From Prochlorococcus marinus (GTDB lineage: Bacteria; Cyanobacteriota; Cyanobacteriia; PCC-6307; Cyanobiaceae): a stretch of DNA of 64,000 bases. Below, in pieces: positions 23,907 to 31,277 of this stretch. Numbering within the stretch: the stretch's first letter is position 1; each line of letters starts with the position of its first letter. The position numbers and the translations under genes were made by a program. The notes beneath the pieces were generated by a model that was given only the letters and a program-made list of their open reading frames with translations, had not been told where the DNA came from and did no database searches. Location: contig NZ_CVSW01000010.1 in assembly GCF_001180265.1 (NCBI RefSeq), positions 157,124-221,123 of the forward strand, given 5' to 3'.

Positions 23907-24215
23907 TTAGCTCCTTCTTACCCAATCAGGAGATCCACTAAACCAATCAGCAAGATCATCATTTTTGGGATCGAAATGATTTTCAGTTTCTAAACCATCA
24001 AGGCCAAGATTCTGGATTAGTCCATTTATTCCATCTGATTTTTGTTTGCCATACCTCCTCAAGCTGTTAGCCTTCTTTAGCCATGTCCATATAGTTGAAT
24101 TATGTTTTGCAAACTTTTCTACGTAAATTCTTTCTTCCAATGCAACAGGTTCATCCAGTGAAATCCTCTTTACAATATCCTTAATTTTTAAACGAGTCTT
24201 GTTGGTTAGGAACAT
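23907..24215 (-). CDS. 102-residue helical protein, unknown
   Basis: A soluble protein with DIVKRISLDEPVALEERIYV at the start, a Trp-rich middle (STIWTWLKKANSLRRYGKQK) and an acidic C-terminus ending ADWFSGSPDWVRRS. No membrane segment. ATG start on the minus strand. I recall similar conserved cyanobacterial proteins but cannot name the family. Confidence 0.6.
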   Translation of the reverse strand: MFLTNKTRLKIKDIVKRISLDEPVALEERIYVEKFAKHNSTIWTWLKKANSLRRYGKQKSDGINGLIQNLGLDGLETENHFDPKNDDLADWFSGSPDWVRRS

Positions 24216-24470
24216 ATTTATAAAAGAAGTTAATGTTTTATAAAAGTTTTTTTTATGAATGTCTTGTCAATCTTTATTTCAAGAAAAAATACTTTTTAGG
24301 GGCTTTTCAAGTACAAATATATGTGTTCAGCAACAGCCTCTTTAAATTGGTAAAAAAGACTACTTAATTCGATTTGCATAACTTATATAAAATCAACTAC
24401 TTCATAAGTTTATCTACACAATTTAAGATTTAATTTATAAAATTGAATCAGGAAAATTTACATTAGCAAT

Positions 24471-24527
24471 AGATCTAAACTTAGAGGGTTCAAGTTGGAG
24501 CTTTTGCTGATGAAAAGTGAACCTGAT
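24471..24527 (+). repeat. Leader motif copy and EVE-gene-like fragment
   Basis: GATCTAAACTTAGAGG (24472-24487) repeats the block at 20850. At 24506-24527, GCTGATGAAAAGTGAACCTG closely matches codons 7-13 of the EVE-domain gene at 37.7 kb (GCTAATGAAAAGTGAGCCTG). It lies in the 338-base gap 24216-24553 before the acyltransferase and holds no other gene. Confidence 0.45.
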
Positions 24528-24556
24528 AAGATAAATAATTATTATTAAACTTTTTG

Positions 24557-25102
24557 ATGTCAATAGATATCAAAGAAAATAAATTATCTATAAAAAGTCG
24601 CTACCGTCCTGAGATTGATGGTTTGAGGGCATTTGCGGTAGTCGCTGTAATAATCAATCACTTCAATAAAGAAATATTGCCTGGTGGATATCTTGCTGTT
24701 GATATATTTTTTGTTATTTCAGGATTCGTCATAACATCATCTCTTTATCAAAGACCAAGCAAAAACTTCAAGGATTTCATTAGCGGATTTTATGAAAGAA
24801 GAATCAAGAGATTAGTCCCAGCATTATCAATTTTTGTCCTAATCACGAGTATTCTGATCTGTTTATTCGATGCAAACCCTGGCTTTTCTTTAAGAACTGG
24901 TTTGGCCTCGCTATTTGGATTATCTAATCTTTATCTCCTAAACGAATCAACAAACTACTTTGCCCAGTCAACAGACCTCAATGTATTTGCACACACTTGG
25001 TCTCTTGGAGTTGAAGAGCAATTCTACTTCCTATTCCCTTTCGTAATTTGGTTCTCTGGTTTTGGGAACAACACAAAAATGGTGTCCGTAATCTTTTTCT
25101 AA
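24557..25102 (+). CDS. Acyltransferase_3 domain, 5' part of a frameshifted gene
   Basis: Encodes the N-terminal part of an OafA/YrhL-type membrane O-acyltransferase. YRPEIDGLRAFAVVAVIINH contains the Arg-x10-His signature of the family (catalytic His in the first span); FFVISGFVITSSL, FYERRIKRLVPA and TWSLGVEEQFYFLFP follow in normal order. The frame ends after ACAAAAATGG, where an A run has lost one base relative to the downstream frame. With that base restored the protein would be about 675 residues. ATG chosen over the TTG one codon upstream. Confidence 0.8.
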   Translation: MSIDIKENKLSIKSRYRPEIDGLRAFAVVAVIINHFNKEILPGGYLAVDIFFVISGFVITSSLYQRPSKNFKDFISGFYERRIKRLVPALSIFVLITSILICLFDANPGFSLRTGLASLFGLSNLYLLNESTNYFAQSTDLNVFAHTWSLGVEEQFYFLFPFVIWFSGFGNNTKMVSVIFF

Positions 25103-26589
25103 TATTAGGGGCACTTACTGTTGCTTCGCTAATTGGATTTCTCTGCCTCTATAAAACTAACCAAATAGCATCATATTTTTTTATGCCAACAAGATTCTGG
25201 GAAATGGCATCAGGTAGTCTAATTTTTATACTATTTCAAAAGCGAGCATCCATCGAAAAAATCCTTGAGAAAGTGCCACCGCTTTTAATACTGATATTGA
25301 TAATAGTTGTCATGTATATACCCATTTCCTTCGTTAGAGAATCAACGATAGCAGTGGTTATTCTTTCAGCGCTACTTATAGCTTCGTTGAAGAGAAAAAC
25401 AATCTCATCCGCATTATTCACTAATCCTAGAGTCGTTTATGTTGGTCTCATTTCTTATTCTCTTTACCTATGGCACTGGGGTATTCTTTCAATCAGTCGT
25501 TGGACAATTGGTATCCACTGGTGGACTATTCCTTTCCAAATTACACTAATTTTTGGTATTGCAGCTGCTTCATATCGATATTTAGAAACACCATTTCGTA
25601 GAGGCAACTTTTTTAGAAAGCGATGGCACACTTTTACAGTTGGTATAGGGGTTTTAATTTGTATTGCAGGAGGCCTATTTACAATCGGGGAACCTCTTAA
25701 AGGAAAAATATTTATGGGGAAAAAGATTACTCCTTTTCCACATAATGATAACTTAACTTTTGGTGATAAATGTCATGAACAATTTACACAAGCTGGATGT
25801 TATTTCTTTGATAATAAAAGTAACAAAACAATATGGATATTAGGAGATAGTCATGCAAAAGCGCTTTATTTATTTGGCGAAAATTTAGCAAAATCTCTTA
25901 GGATGAATTTGAAATTATATACAGGAAGTGGAACTCCTTTCCCCCCAGTGGGACACTACCGAAATAATAATAAATACAAAGACCTACAAGCATTAAGTGA
26001 TTTCGAGTTTGTAGAAAAAGAGCTAAATAGAAAAGTAAAAGTTGGAGATATAATTTTCATAGCAATGAGGCTTCCTTATCATTTCAGGGGGACTTACTAC
26101 GAATTTCCATCTTCAGATTTTAAATTTATCAATAAAGATGGGTCTTTTGGTTCTCAAGAAAACTATTTCGACAACTGGATCTCTTCGTTGGAAAATTTTG
26201 CAAATATTGCAAATAAACAAAATGCAAAAATCATCATTCAAACTCCTACTCCCGAGTGGGTAAAAGAAAAAAATAAACTTTGTTCAACCCAAAATAAACA
26301 ATGGTTTAATTCAATGAATCCAAGAGACTGTCAAATCAAAAGTGATTTTTTTATTAACGAAAAAACAGGAATTTATAGAAATTTATTTAAAAAATTATAT
26401 AAATTATCAATTACTAATCAAAATATATATCTTTTTGATACGTATAAATTTGTTTGTCCAGAGAGTACATGCAGTTTTTCTAAAGACGGTAAAGATATTT
26501 ATCGAGATGATGACCATATTTCATACGAATGGGCTAGAGATGAACTAGCCCCTGAGATTTATAAATTTATCAAAACAATTAATTATTAG
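25048..26589 (+). CDS. Acyltransferase_3-SGNH, 3' part of the frameshifted gene
   Basis: Continues the preceding frame: remaining acyltransferase spans (FFMPTRFWEMASGSLIFIL, GLISYSLYLWHWGILSISRW, RYLETPFRR), then a C-terminal SGNH domain with the block I motif WILGDSHAKALYLFG and the catalytic DDDHISYEW near the end. Such AT3-SGNH fusions O-acetylate surface polysaccharides such as O-antigen. The nominal start is only where the frame opens; real continuation is from about codon 175 of the first part. Whether the cell makes the whole protein depends on whether the frameshift is real. Confidence 0.8.
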   Translation: MVLWFWEQHKNGVRNLFLILGALTVASLIGFLCLYKTNQIASYFFMPTRFWEMASGSLIFILFQKRASIEKILEKVPPLLILILIIVVMYIPISFVRESTIAVVILSALLIASLKRKTISSALFTNPRVVYVGLISYSLYLWHWGILSISRWTIGIHWWTIPFQITLIFGIAAASYRYLETPFRRGNFFRKRWHTFTVGIGVLICIAGGLFTIGEPLKGKIFMGKKITPFPHNDNLTFGDKCHEQFTQAGCYFFDNKSNKTIWILGDSHAKALYLFGENLAKSLRMNLKLYTGSGTPFPPVGHYRNNNKYKDLQALSDFEFVEKELNRKVKVGDIIFIAMRLPYHFRGTYYEFPSSDFKFINKDGSFGSQENYFDNWISSLENFANIANKQNAKIIIQTPTPEWVKEKNKLCSTQNKQWFNSMNPRDCQIKSDFFINEKTGIYRNLFKKLYKLSITNQNIYLFDTYKFVCPESTCSFSKDGKDIYRDDDHISYEWARDELAPEIYKFIKTINY

Positions 26590-26639
26590 TTAAGGAATCT
26601 ATATTTTTTTACTCAAACTTTTAAAAAAATTTAGAACAT

Positions 26640-26790
26640 AAAAAACTATCCCCCATACCACTCTGCACTTTCCTAAATAAATAATTTGATGGATAATAAA
26701 TTTATATTCAAAGAAGATTTTCAAACTTTACTCAAACCATATATTCTCGCCGAGATCCCTTCCCTCAACAGGAAATTAGCTACTGACTAA
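26640..26790 (+). repeat. Decayed copy of the EVE-gene upstream region
   Basis: TTTCCTAAATA, then TTTGATGGATAATAAATTTA and later CTCGCCGAGATCCC, CAACAGGAAATTAGCTACTG follow the same order and similar spacing as 37629-37742 in front of and into the EVE-domain gene. After CTACTGACTAATGAA the likeness ends. It fills most of the 334-base gap 26590-26923 and encodes nothing. Confidence 0.6.
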
Positions 26791-26870
26791 TGAACCATAT
26801 AACAGTAGTCATAATAAAGGATTTTCAAAACCTTTAAAAATGTTAACTAAGTTCACGATTTTTGAGGTTC

Positions 26871-26909
26871 AAAAAGCATTAAAAAATCAGCTTTAGAAAT
26901 GCTTTTTTT
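26871..26909. terminator. Bidirectional terminator between acyltransferase and porin
   Basis: AAAAAGCATT pairs perfectly with AATGCTTTTT (10 bp). The plus-strand product ends in a T7 run and the minus-strand product in T5, so it can serve both convergent genes. Confidence 0.75.
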
Positions 26910-26923
26910 AATAAACTAAAAAA

Positions 26924-28216
26924 CTAGAACCTAAAAATAGTTTCAAAAGCATAGACTGTTTCATCAGATAAAAGCCAATCATCACCCGTACCGCCGTTTT
27001 TGATGGTTGTTCCATTACCATCGTCATATTCTGATTCAACTAAATACATTCCTGCCTTTACACTGATCGCATCATTAACATCTCGGGTGTAATAAAATTC
27101 AAAAGCATTTCCTAGATGATCTACAGTTCCATTGGTATTAAGGAAATTCATACTTTTCCAAGCACCGCTTATTCTATTATTTTCATTTAATTCATAATCC
27201 ATGGATAATGTGGAATAAGTGAATTCAGGAGAGTCTAATCCTATATCTGCATCAATGACCTCTATTCCAAGATTTGCAGTAAGTTTATCTTTAAGTATCC
27301 AATATCCTCCAGCTGACCAAGTTGTTAATTGCAGTTCATTTACCCCATAATAATTCATATAGTATTGAGCAGTTTTATCATCAAGATCCCAAATTTCATC
27401 AAATTTTGTAAATATAATTCCTCCACCAAAATTCTCTGCATCATAACCTGCCATTACGGTTCCCATATCAGCACTCTCTTTGGTAAAAACACCAGTAGTA
27501 TTTCCAGTCACTGATAATAAATTTGCACCTACATTAAATCCATTTTCAAAGACTCTAGCTATAGAAATACCTGTACCTTTTAGTCCTGGTAATGTCCAAA
27601 GATTATTTCCAGAAGCATTTCCTGATAGATAAAAAGCATCAGAATATTTAGTTGTTGTTGTTGCTACCAGATCATCTTGTGCAAGTAATGGACCAACAGC
27701 AACATCCCATTCTTTAAATGGGAAAGAATAATAAATCGAAGAAACTGATAATTGATCGCTATTTGTAACAACATTGGTACTATCTAGCAATAGTAACCCA
27801 GATGAATTACCAGCCTCTATTCCGACAAATAAATTATCGTCTCCGTTAAAGCTTGTACTTAAATCAATATCATATGAATAGTGAGTATTTATCGCCTCCG
27901 AAGTTTCAGTGTAAACGGGATCATGATTTCTAAGTCCCCCGATTACAAATGAAGCAGAACCACTTATAGTTGTTGTTTCAGAAAAAGAACCAGTTTCAAA
28001 TAGATTAATTGGCGCTTTTATACTTTTATTAAAAATATTTCTTTTTGCAAATTCTTGATTTGAAAAATTCTTGCTATTAAATCTTTTTTTAAAAGATGAG
28101 TTCTTTCGGGCATAAAAATTGATCTCATCAAGATTTATCTCAGATTCTGCTGCAGTCACTGGTGTAAGTAGACCCAATAAAGCTTGAGTAATTAGTAAGC
28201 TTTTAAAAAGTTTCAT
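26924..28216 (-). CDS. Outer-membrane porin-like protein
   Basis: A 430-residue protein with a signal peptide ending TPVTAAES (cleavage near residue 23), a linker of about 65 polar residues, then alternating strands with many Tyr/Gly/Asn turns and a C-terminal aromatic strand AFETIFRF, the outer-membrane beta-barrel signature. The SLH domain of typical cyanobacterial porins (SomA type) is absent and the linker is short, so it is a shorter porin variant. Substrate unknown. It lies in the accessory region, convergent with the acyltransferase, fitting phage- or nutrient-facing surface variation. Confidence 0.75.
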   Translation of the reverse strand: MKLFKSLLITQALLGLLTPVTAAESEINLDEINFYARKNSSFKKRFNSKNFSNQEFAKRNIFNKSIKAPINLFETGSFSETTTISGSASFVIGGLRNHDPVYTETSEAINTHYSYDIDLSTSFNGDDNLFVGIEAGNSSGLLLLDSTNVVTNSDQLSVSSIYYSFPFKEWDVAVGPLLAQDDLVATTTTKYSDAFYLSGNASGNNLWTLPGLKGTGISIARVFENGFNVGANLLSVTGNTTGVFTKESADMGTVMAGYDAENFGGGIIFTKFDEIWDLDDKTAQYYMNYYGVNELQLTTWSAGGYWILKDKLTANLGIEVIDADIGLDSPEFTYSTLSMDYELNENNRISGAWKSMNFLNTNGTVDHLGNAFEFYYTRDVNDAISVKAGMYLVESEYDDGNGTTIKNGGTGDDWLLSDETVYAFETIFRF

Positions 28217-28320
28217 AAATTTCCTAACACGAAATTTTACGAATTAACTTAACATTTTTTACATTGATTTCCAGAGAATAGTTTGATTTACTAATAACAG
28301 CTAACTTACTTATACTTTTC

Positions 28321-28504
28321 AAAATAGAAAATTTAATGAAAATAACAATCTAGAGCTTATAGACAATTTCTTATTAGATAAAAGATTTATGAGAGAACTT
28401 GAAGATGAATAAAAATATGATGCTGCTTAATTAGATAAAGTACCTATTCTTTCCTATTTATTTAAAGGTTATTCTTTTGAGCAAATAACAGGATTAAAAC
28501 AATG
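28321..28504 (+). pseudogene. Remnant of a small helical protein gene
   Basis: One frame reads FLLDKRFMRELEDE, stop, KYDAA, stop, then LDKVPILSYLFKGYSFEQITGLKQ and a stop that overlaps the next ATG. The two internal TAA codons and lack of a start suggest a decayed gene whose likely intact length was 60-70 codons. Low confidence because no intact relative is in the window. Confidence 0.3.
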
Positions 28505-28624
28505 ATGAAACTTGCAATCATTTTTTTACCAATTTTATTTGCAGTTATTTGGGCTGCTTTTATAGGTTTAAGAATAAATAAAGTAGAAACTAGAGAGGGA
28601 AAAAGAAAATTAATTAATTACTAA
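28502..28624 (+). CDS. 40-residue membrane microprotein (PsbY-like shape)
   Basis: MMKLAIIFLPILFAVIWAAF then GLRINKVETREGKRK. The pattern Pro-x(3)-A-x2-WA within the helix recalls PsbY (photosystem II), but the downstream Asn/Lys positions do not match well, so I leave it unnamed. Two ATG codons in tandem. The gene lies just before the 28672 membrane protein. Confidence 0.45.
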   Translation: MMKLAIIFLPILFAVIWAAFIGLRINKVETREGKRKLINY

Positions 28625-28634
28625 TTGATTGAAA

Positions 28635-28646
28635 GTCGATCTAAAA
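28635..28646 (+). repeat. Leader motif GTCGATCTAAA, copy upstream of 28672
   Basis: TTGATTGAAAGTCGATCTAA lies 25-45 bases before the ATG at 28672 and matches TTGATTGACAGGCGATCTAA before the gene at 29540. Position relative to the starts suggests a transcription- or translation-related element. Confidence 0.4.
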
Positions 28647-28671
28647 TAAGTAGCAATTAGCTCCTTTATTT

Positions 28672-29067
28672 ATGAAGTTAAAAAATATTTTAAAAACTAC
28701 TGGGGCACTTCATATTTTATTGGGATTATTAATTATTTTCCTACTGATTTTTTCTGTGGAAACTATTGCAGGCAAAGCTTCAACTGAAACATTGCTTCTT
28801 GTTAGAGGTACTGCAGATGTTGTGGCAGCTAGTAATTTAGGAATTGGTTGTTTATTGATTATTAGTAGTTCTATAAGAGATAAAGCCTCTTTAAGAAAAG
28901 TTTTATCAGGTGAATTAGCTTTGATGTTTTGTTTTTTAGCAGTAGCTCTATTCAATACTTTTAACGCTGGGACAATTGTTGATGGAGGACCTCCTCCGCC
29001 TTTTTGGATTGTTTTAATAGTGAATCCTCTTTTATGTATTTATGGATTAGTTAACAATAAAAATTGA
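28672..29067 (+). CDS. Four-span membrane protein, unknown
   Basis: A 131-residue protein with hydrophobic segments near residues 8-30, 40-65, 78-96 and 108-126 and a GGPPPPFW turn before the last. The layout resembles small DoxX/DUF-type four-helix proteins but no signature is visible. Preceded by the GTCGATCTAA leader motif. Its TGA overlaps the TTG of the next small gene. Confidence 0.65.
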   Translation: MKLKNILKTTGALHILLGLLIIFLLIFSVETIAGKASTETLLLVRGTADVVAASNLGIGCLLIISSSIRDKASLRKVLSGELALMFCFLAVALFNTFNAGTIVDGGPPPPFWIVLIVNPLLCIYGLVNNKN

Positions 29068-29213
29068 AACTCCAACTCCTCCCACCACTTTTCAAACTAT
29101 TCAATAAAAGCAGTTTTTTTAAATCACTGAAACAAAATACCTGCCCTGTATTAGATGCTGAAAAGATAAAAAAACAAGAACAGAAAGAAGCTATTGATAA
29201 GTTAAATCCATAA
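29064..29213 (+). CDS. 49-residue protein, partly duplicated at 37.5 kb
   Basis: TTG start inside the previous stop. KLQLLPPLFKLFNKSSFFKS is a basic hydrophobic helix, followed by LKQNTCPVLDAEKIKKQEQK and EAIDKLNP, a charged helix. The 3' 90 bases recur at 37466-37556 with internal stops, so the copy here is the intact one. Unknown function, possibly membrane-attached. Confidence 0.5.
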   Translation: MKLQLLPPLFKLFNKSSFFKSLKQNTCPVLDAEKIKKQEQKEAIDKLNP

Positions 29214-29420
29214 AATTTCAACAGAAATATCTTAGGTCATATTTAAAGATGTATAACGATCGTATGTCCCCTATACCATCCATTGCTTTCCTAAATAGGA
29301 ACTTTGATGGATAATAAACTTATACAAAAAGTTTGGAGAAAACGTCATCCAAGCTTAAAAAATTGCTGAGATCCCCTGATATGAACGAAGAAAAGTTTTG
29401 GCTAATGAAATAGGAGCAAG
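29214..29420 (+). repeat. Decayed copy of the EVE-gene upstream region
   Basis: Continues the similarity with 37557-37760: AGAAATATCTTAGGTCATAT, TTTCCTAAATA, TTTGATGGATAATAAACTTA, GCTGAGATCCC and TTTTGGCTAATGAAA appear in the order found before and inside the EVE-domain gene. It occupies most of the 326-base gap 29214-29539. Confidence 0.6.
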
Positions 29421-29539
29421 ATGCATTTTACTAGTCATATCAAGGGTTTTATTTTTTATCAAAAATTCTATTCGAACCTCATTCGAACTTTTTATTGATT
29501 GACAGGCGATCTAAGATGGAGGAATAAAACCCTTTTTTT

Positions 29540-29800
29540 ATGAATACCTTAATAGTTTCTACTTTTGATTGTTCTTTTGAAGATTTTGATAAATTTGTAG
29601 CCGATTTCCATGAAAAGGAGGGACATAAATATGTCGAAGAATATGAACTCATCAAGGTAAATGAACATAAAAGTCACTTAATACTTGAAGTTAAAGATTT
29701 AGAAGGATTTGCTGCTGCTACAAGTACTCCAGAGATGAAAGATTGGGACAAAGAAAATGGTTATAAAGATATTTGCTATTCACTAACTCCAGTTGAATAA
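29540..29800 (+). CDS. Small alpha/beta protein, possibly DUF3764-like
   Basis: An 86-residue acidic protein: MNTLIVSTFDCSFEDFDKFV, KSHLILEVKDLEGFAAATST, then PEMKDWDKENGYKD. Strand-helix-strand order and length recall dimeric alpha/beta-barrel (ferredoxin-like) proteins such as the picocyanobacterial DUF3764 group; this is a tentative likeness. Start ATG, 20 bases after the GCGATCTAA leader motif and GGAGGAATAA ribosome-binding stretch. It overlaps the next gene by 8 bases. Confidence 0.6.
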   Translation: MNTLIVSTFDCSFEDFDKFVADFHEKEGHKYVEEYELIKVNEHKSHLILEVKDLEGFAAATSTPEMKDWDKENGYKDICYSLTPVE

Positions 29801-30191
29801 ATTGAAAGGCTTACTACTTGCACTTCTATTATTTTCTAGTCCTGTCTTTGCAGAAAAATATACGATTTATACAACCGAAAGACCTCCTAGTTCTTGGTCA
29901 GGAATAATTGATTCTGAAGGATATTTTTATTGGTTCACTAATGCTTATCCTCCTGCCCTAAAACATAAGTGCGATATTCTTTCTCAAGGATGTTGGATCA
30001 AGACTAATGAAAAAGCAGAAATTATAAGTAAAGACATCATCAAAGTTAATAGATATGGGACTGAAAGATACTTCTGTTCAGAAGATCATATACAAGCTGT
30101 AAATAAAGCCAACCCTAAACCTACATATCTTCGACACAGTTCTTTAGATTATGGATATGGAAATTGCACTAAAGATGGTTGGGTAAGATAA
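29793..30191 (+). CDS. Exported protein with C-terminal GNC-GWV motif
   Basis: A 132-residue protein with a clear signal peptide (GLLLALLLFSSPVFA, cleavage before EKYTIY). The mature part is Tyr/Trp-rich with five cysteines (KCDILSQGCW, YFCSED, GNC) and ends YGNCTKDGWVR. A like ending, GKCRSGGWVNGSER, closes the third protein of this cluster. TTG start overlapping the previous stop; another TTG lies three codons on. Probably periplasmic or secreted, disulfide-bonded. No family recognised. Confidence 0.6.
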   Translation: MNKLKGLLLALLLFSSPVFAEKYTIYTTERPPSSWSGIIDSEGYFYWFTNAYPPALKHKCDILSQGCWIKTNEKAEIISKDIIKVNRYGTERYFCSEDHIQAVNKANPKPTYLRHSSLDYGYGNCTKDGWVR

Positions 30192-30214
30192 CGAAAAGTA
30201 TGGTCGATTAAATT

Positions 30215-30748
30215 ATGAAACACTTATTACTTGCAACTATTTTTCTAGGCTTAATTCCTTCAGCGAATGCAACAGATACTTGTAATTTTGTTAGTGAATA
30301 CTATCCAGATGTAGTTATTGAAATTGAAAATGATGAAAAAAAATTTGGTGGATTTGGAATAATAAAATATAAAAATGAGCCAATGTTGGATTTTGCTACT
30401 GGTCTCAGTAATGGATATGGAGGTCAATATTATGTCATCAGAAAACTTGCAAAGAATATTGCATATGAAGATGACAAAAAGTCTATAGCTTCTGGGAAAG
30501 TAGTTGGCATGATTGGTACTCAAACAAGGACTACACCATTAGATAAAAGGCAGTCTGGACAAAAAAGAATAATGTTTCCAAATTTTGGTACTGGATATTA
30601 CTATTCATTATCTAATTACTTTGAGCCTGAAAAAGATGGGCGTTTTGCCGGGAGAACAAAAGCTATGAGTGCAATTCTTGGAGCATCTGAAGGCTTTTTT
30701 ATACCTGACAAAATATGCGAAAGATTTATTTTTTATGGATGGGATTAG
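30215..30748 (+). CDS. Exported protein, unknown
   Basis: A 177-residue protein with a signal peptide (HLLLATIFLGLIPSANA). Mature part begins TDTCNFVSEYYPDV and alternates strands and Gly-rich turns (SNGYGGQYYVIRKL), ending DKICERFIFYGWD; the two mature cysteines at either end could bridge. It lies 24 bases after the previous exported protein. No family recognised. Confidence 0.65.
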   Translation: MKHLLLATIFLGLIPSANATDTCNFVSEYYPDVVIEIENDEKKFGGFGIIKYKNEPMLDFATGLSNGYGGQYYVIRKLAKNIAYEDDKKSIASGKVVGMIGTQTRTTPLDKRQSGQKRIMFPNFGTGYYYSLSNYFEPEKDGRFAGRTKAMSAILGASEGFFIPDKICERFIFYGWD

Positions 30749-30824
30749 TAAATTATTTCTAAATTCAAAGAACTTTTACTAATTGACATTCTATTTAAGA
30801 TAGAGTTATAAAACTTTCTTTTTT

Positions 30825-31277
30825 ATGCCACCAAATAAAAAGAATAAAAGTTATGGAATATGGGCTTGGGTAGGAGCAATATATGTGCCGATTATTTTTT
30901 GGGCTCTTTTTGTAAATCTCCCAAAAGTTGAGTGGAAATATGTTTTTGAATCCAATAAAACAAAAATCGCTCGCCACCATCAAAAAGCAAAAGATATTGG
31001 ATTGCCAGGCATACCTTATTGGAGAAATACTGGAACAGGAGCAGTACTTTATGTAAATGAAGAAGACATAGCATACGCAATGTGCGGTCCTGATTTCTTT
31101 TGTTCAAAGAAATTAAATGCAAAAAAAGGTATACATTATTTACCTGTTGCAGGCGGGGCTAAAAGAATTAAAAGCAATGTCATATTCGCTTTAAATAGCT
31201 ATTGGTGCGATAGCTATGATATTAATAATTCTGGCAAATGTAGATCAGGTGGTTGGGTAAATGGTTCAGAAAGATAG
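30825..31277 (+). CDS. Membrane-anchored protein with C-terminal GKC-GWV motif
   Basis: A 150-residue protein with a basic start (PPNKKNKSYG), an uncleaved-looking anchor helix (WAWVGAIYVPIIFWALFVNL) and a 115-residue outer domain with five cysteines (MCGPDFFCSKK, YWCDSY, GKCRSGGWV). It overlaps the next gene by 17 bases. The cysteine pattern and the last motif resemble the 29793 protein, pointing to related outer domains. Unknown function. Confidence 0.6.
   Translation: MPPNKKNKSYGIWAWVGAIYVPIIFWALFVNLPKVEWKYVFESNKTKIARHHQKAKDIGLPGIPYWRNTGTGAVLYVNEEDIAYAMCGPDFFCSKKLNAKKGIHYLPVAGGAKRIKSNVIFALNSYWCDSYDINNSGKCRSGGWVNGSER

Noticed and set aside
24487..24500. GGTTCAAGTT resembling a tRNA T-arm
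   Set aside because: No acceptor or anticodon stem can be formed around it; it belongs to the leader-motif/EVE-fragment region.
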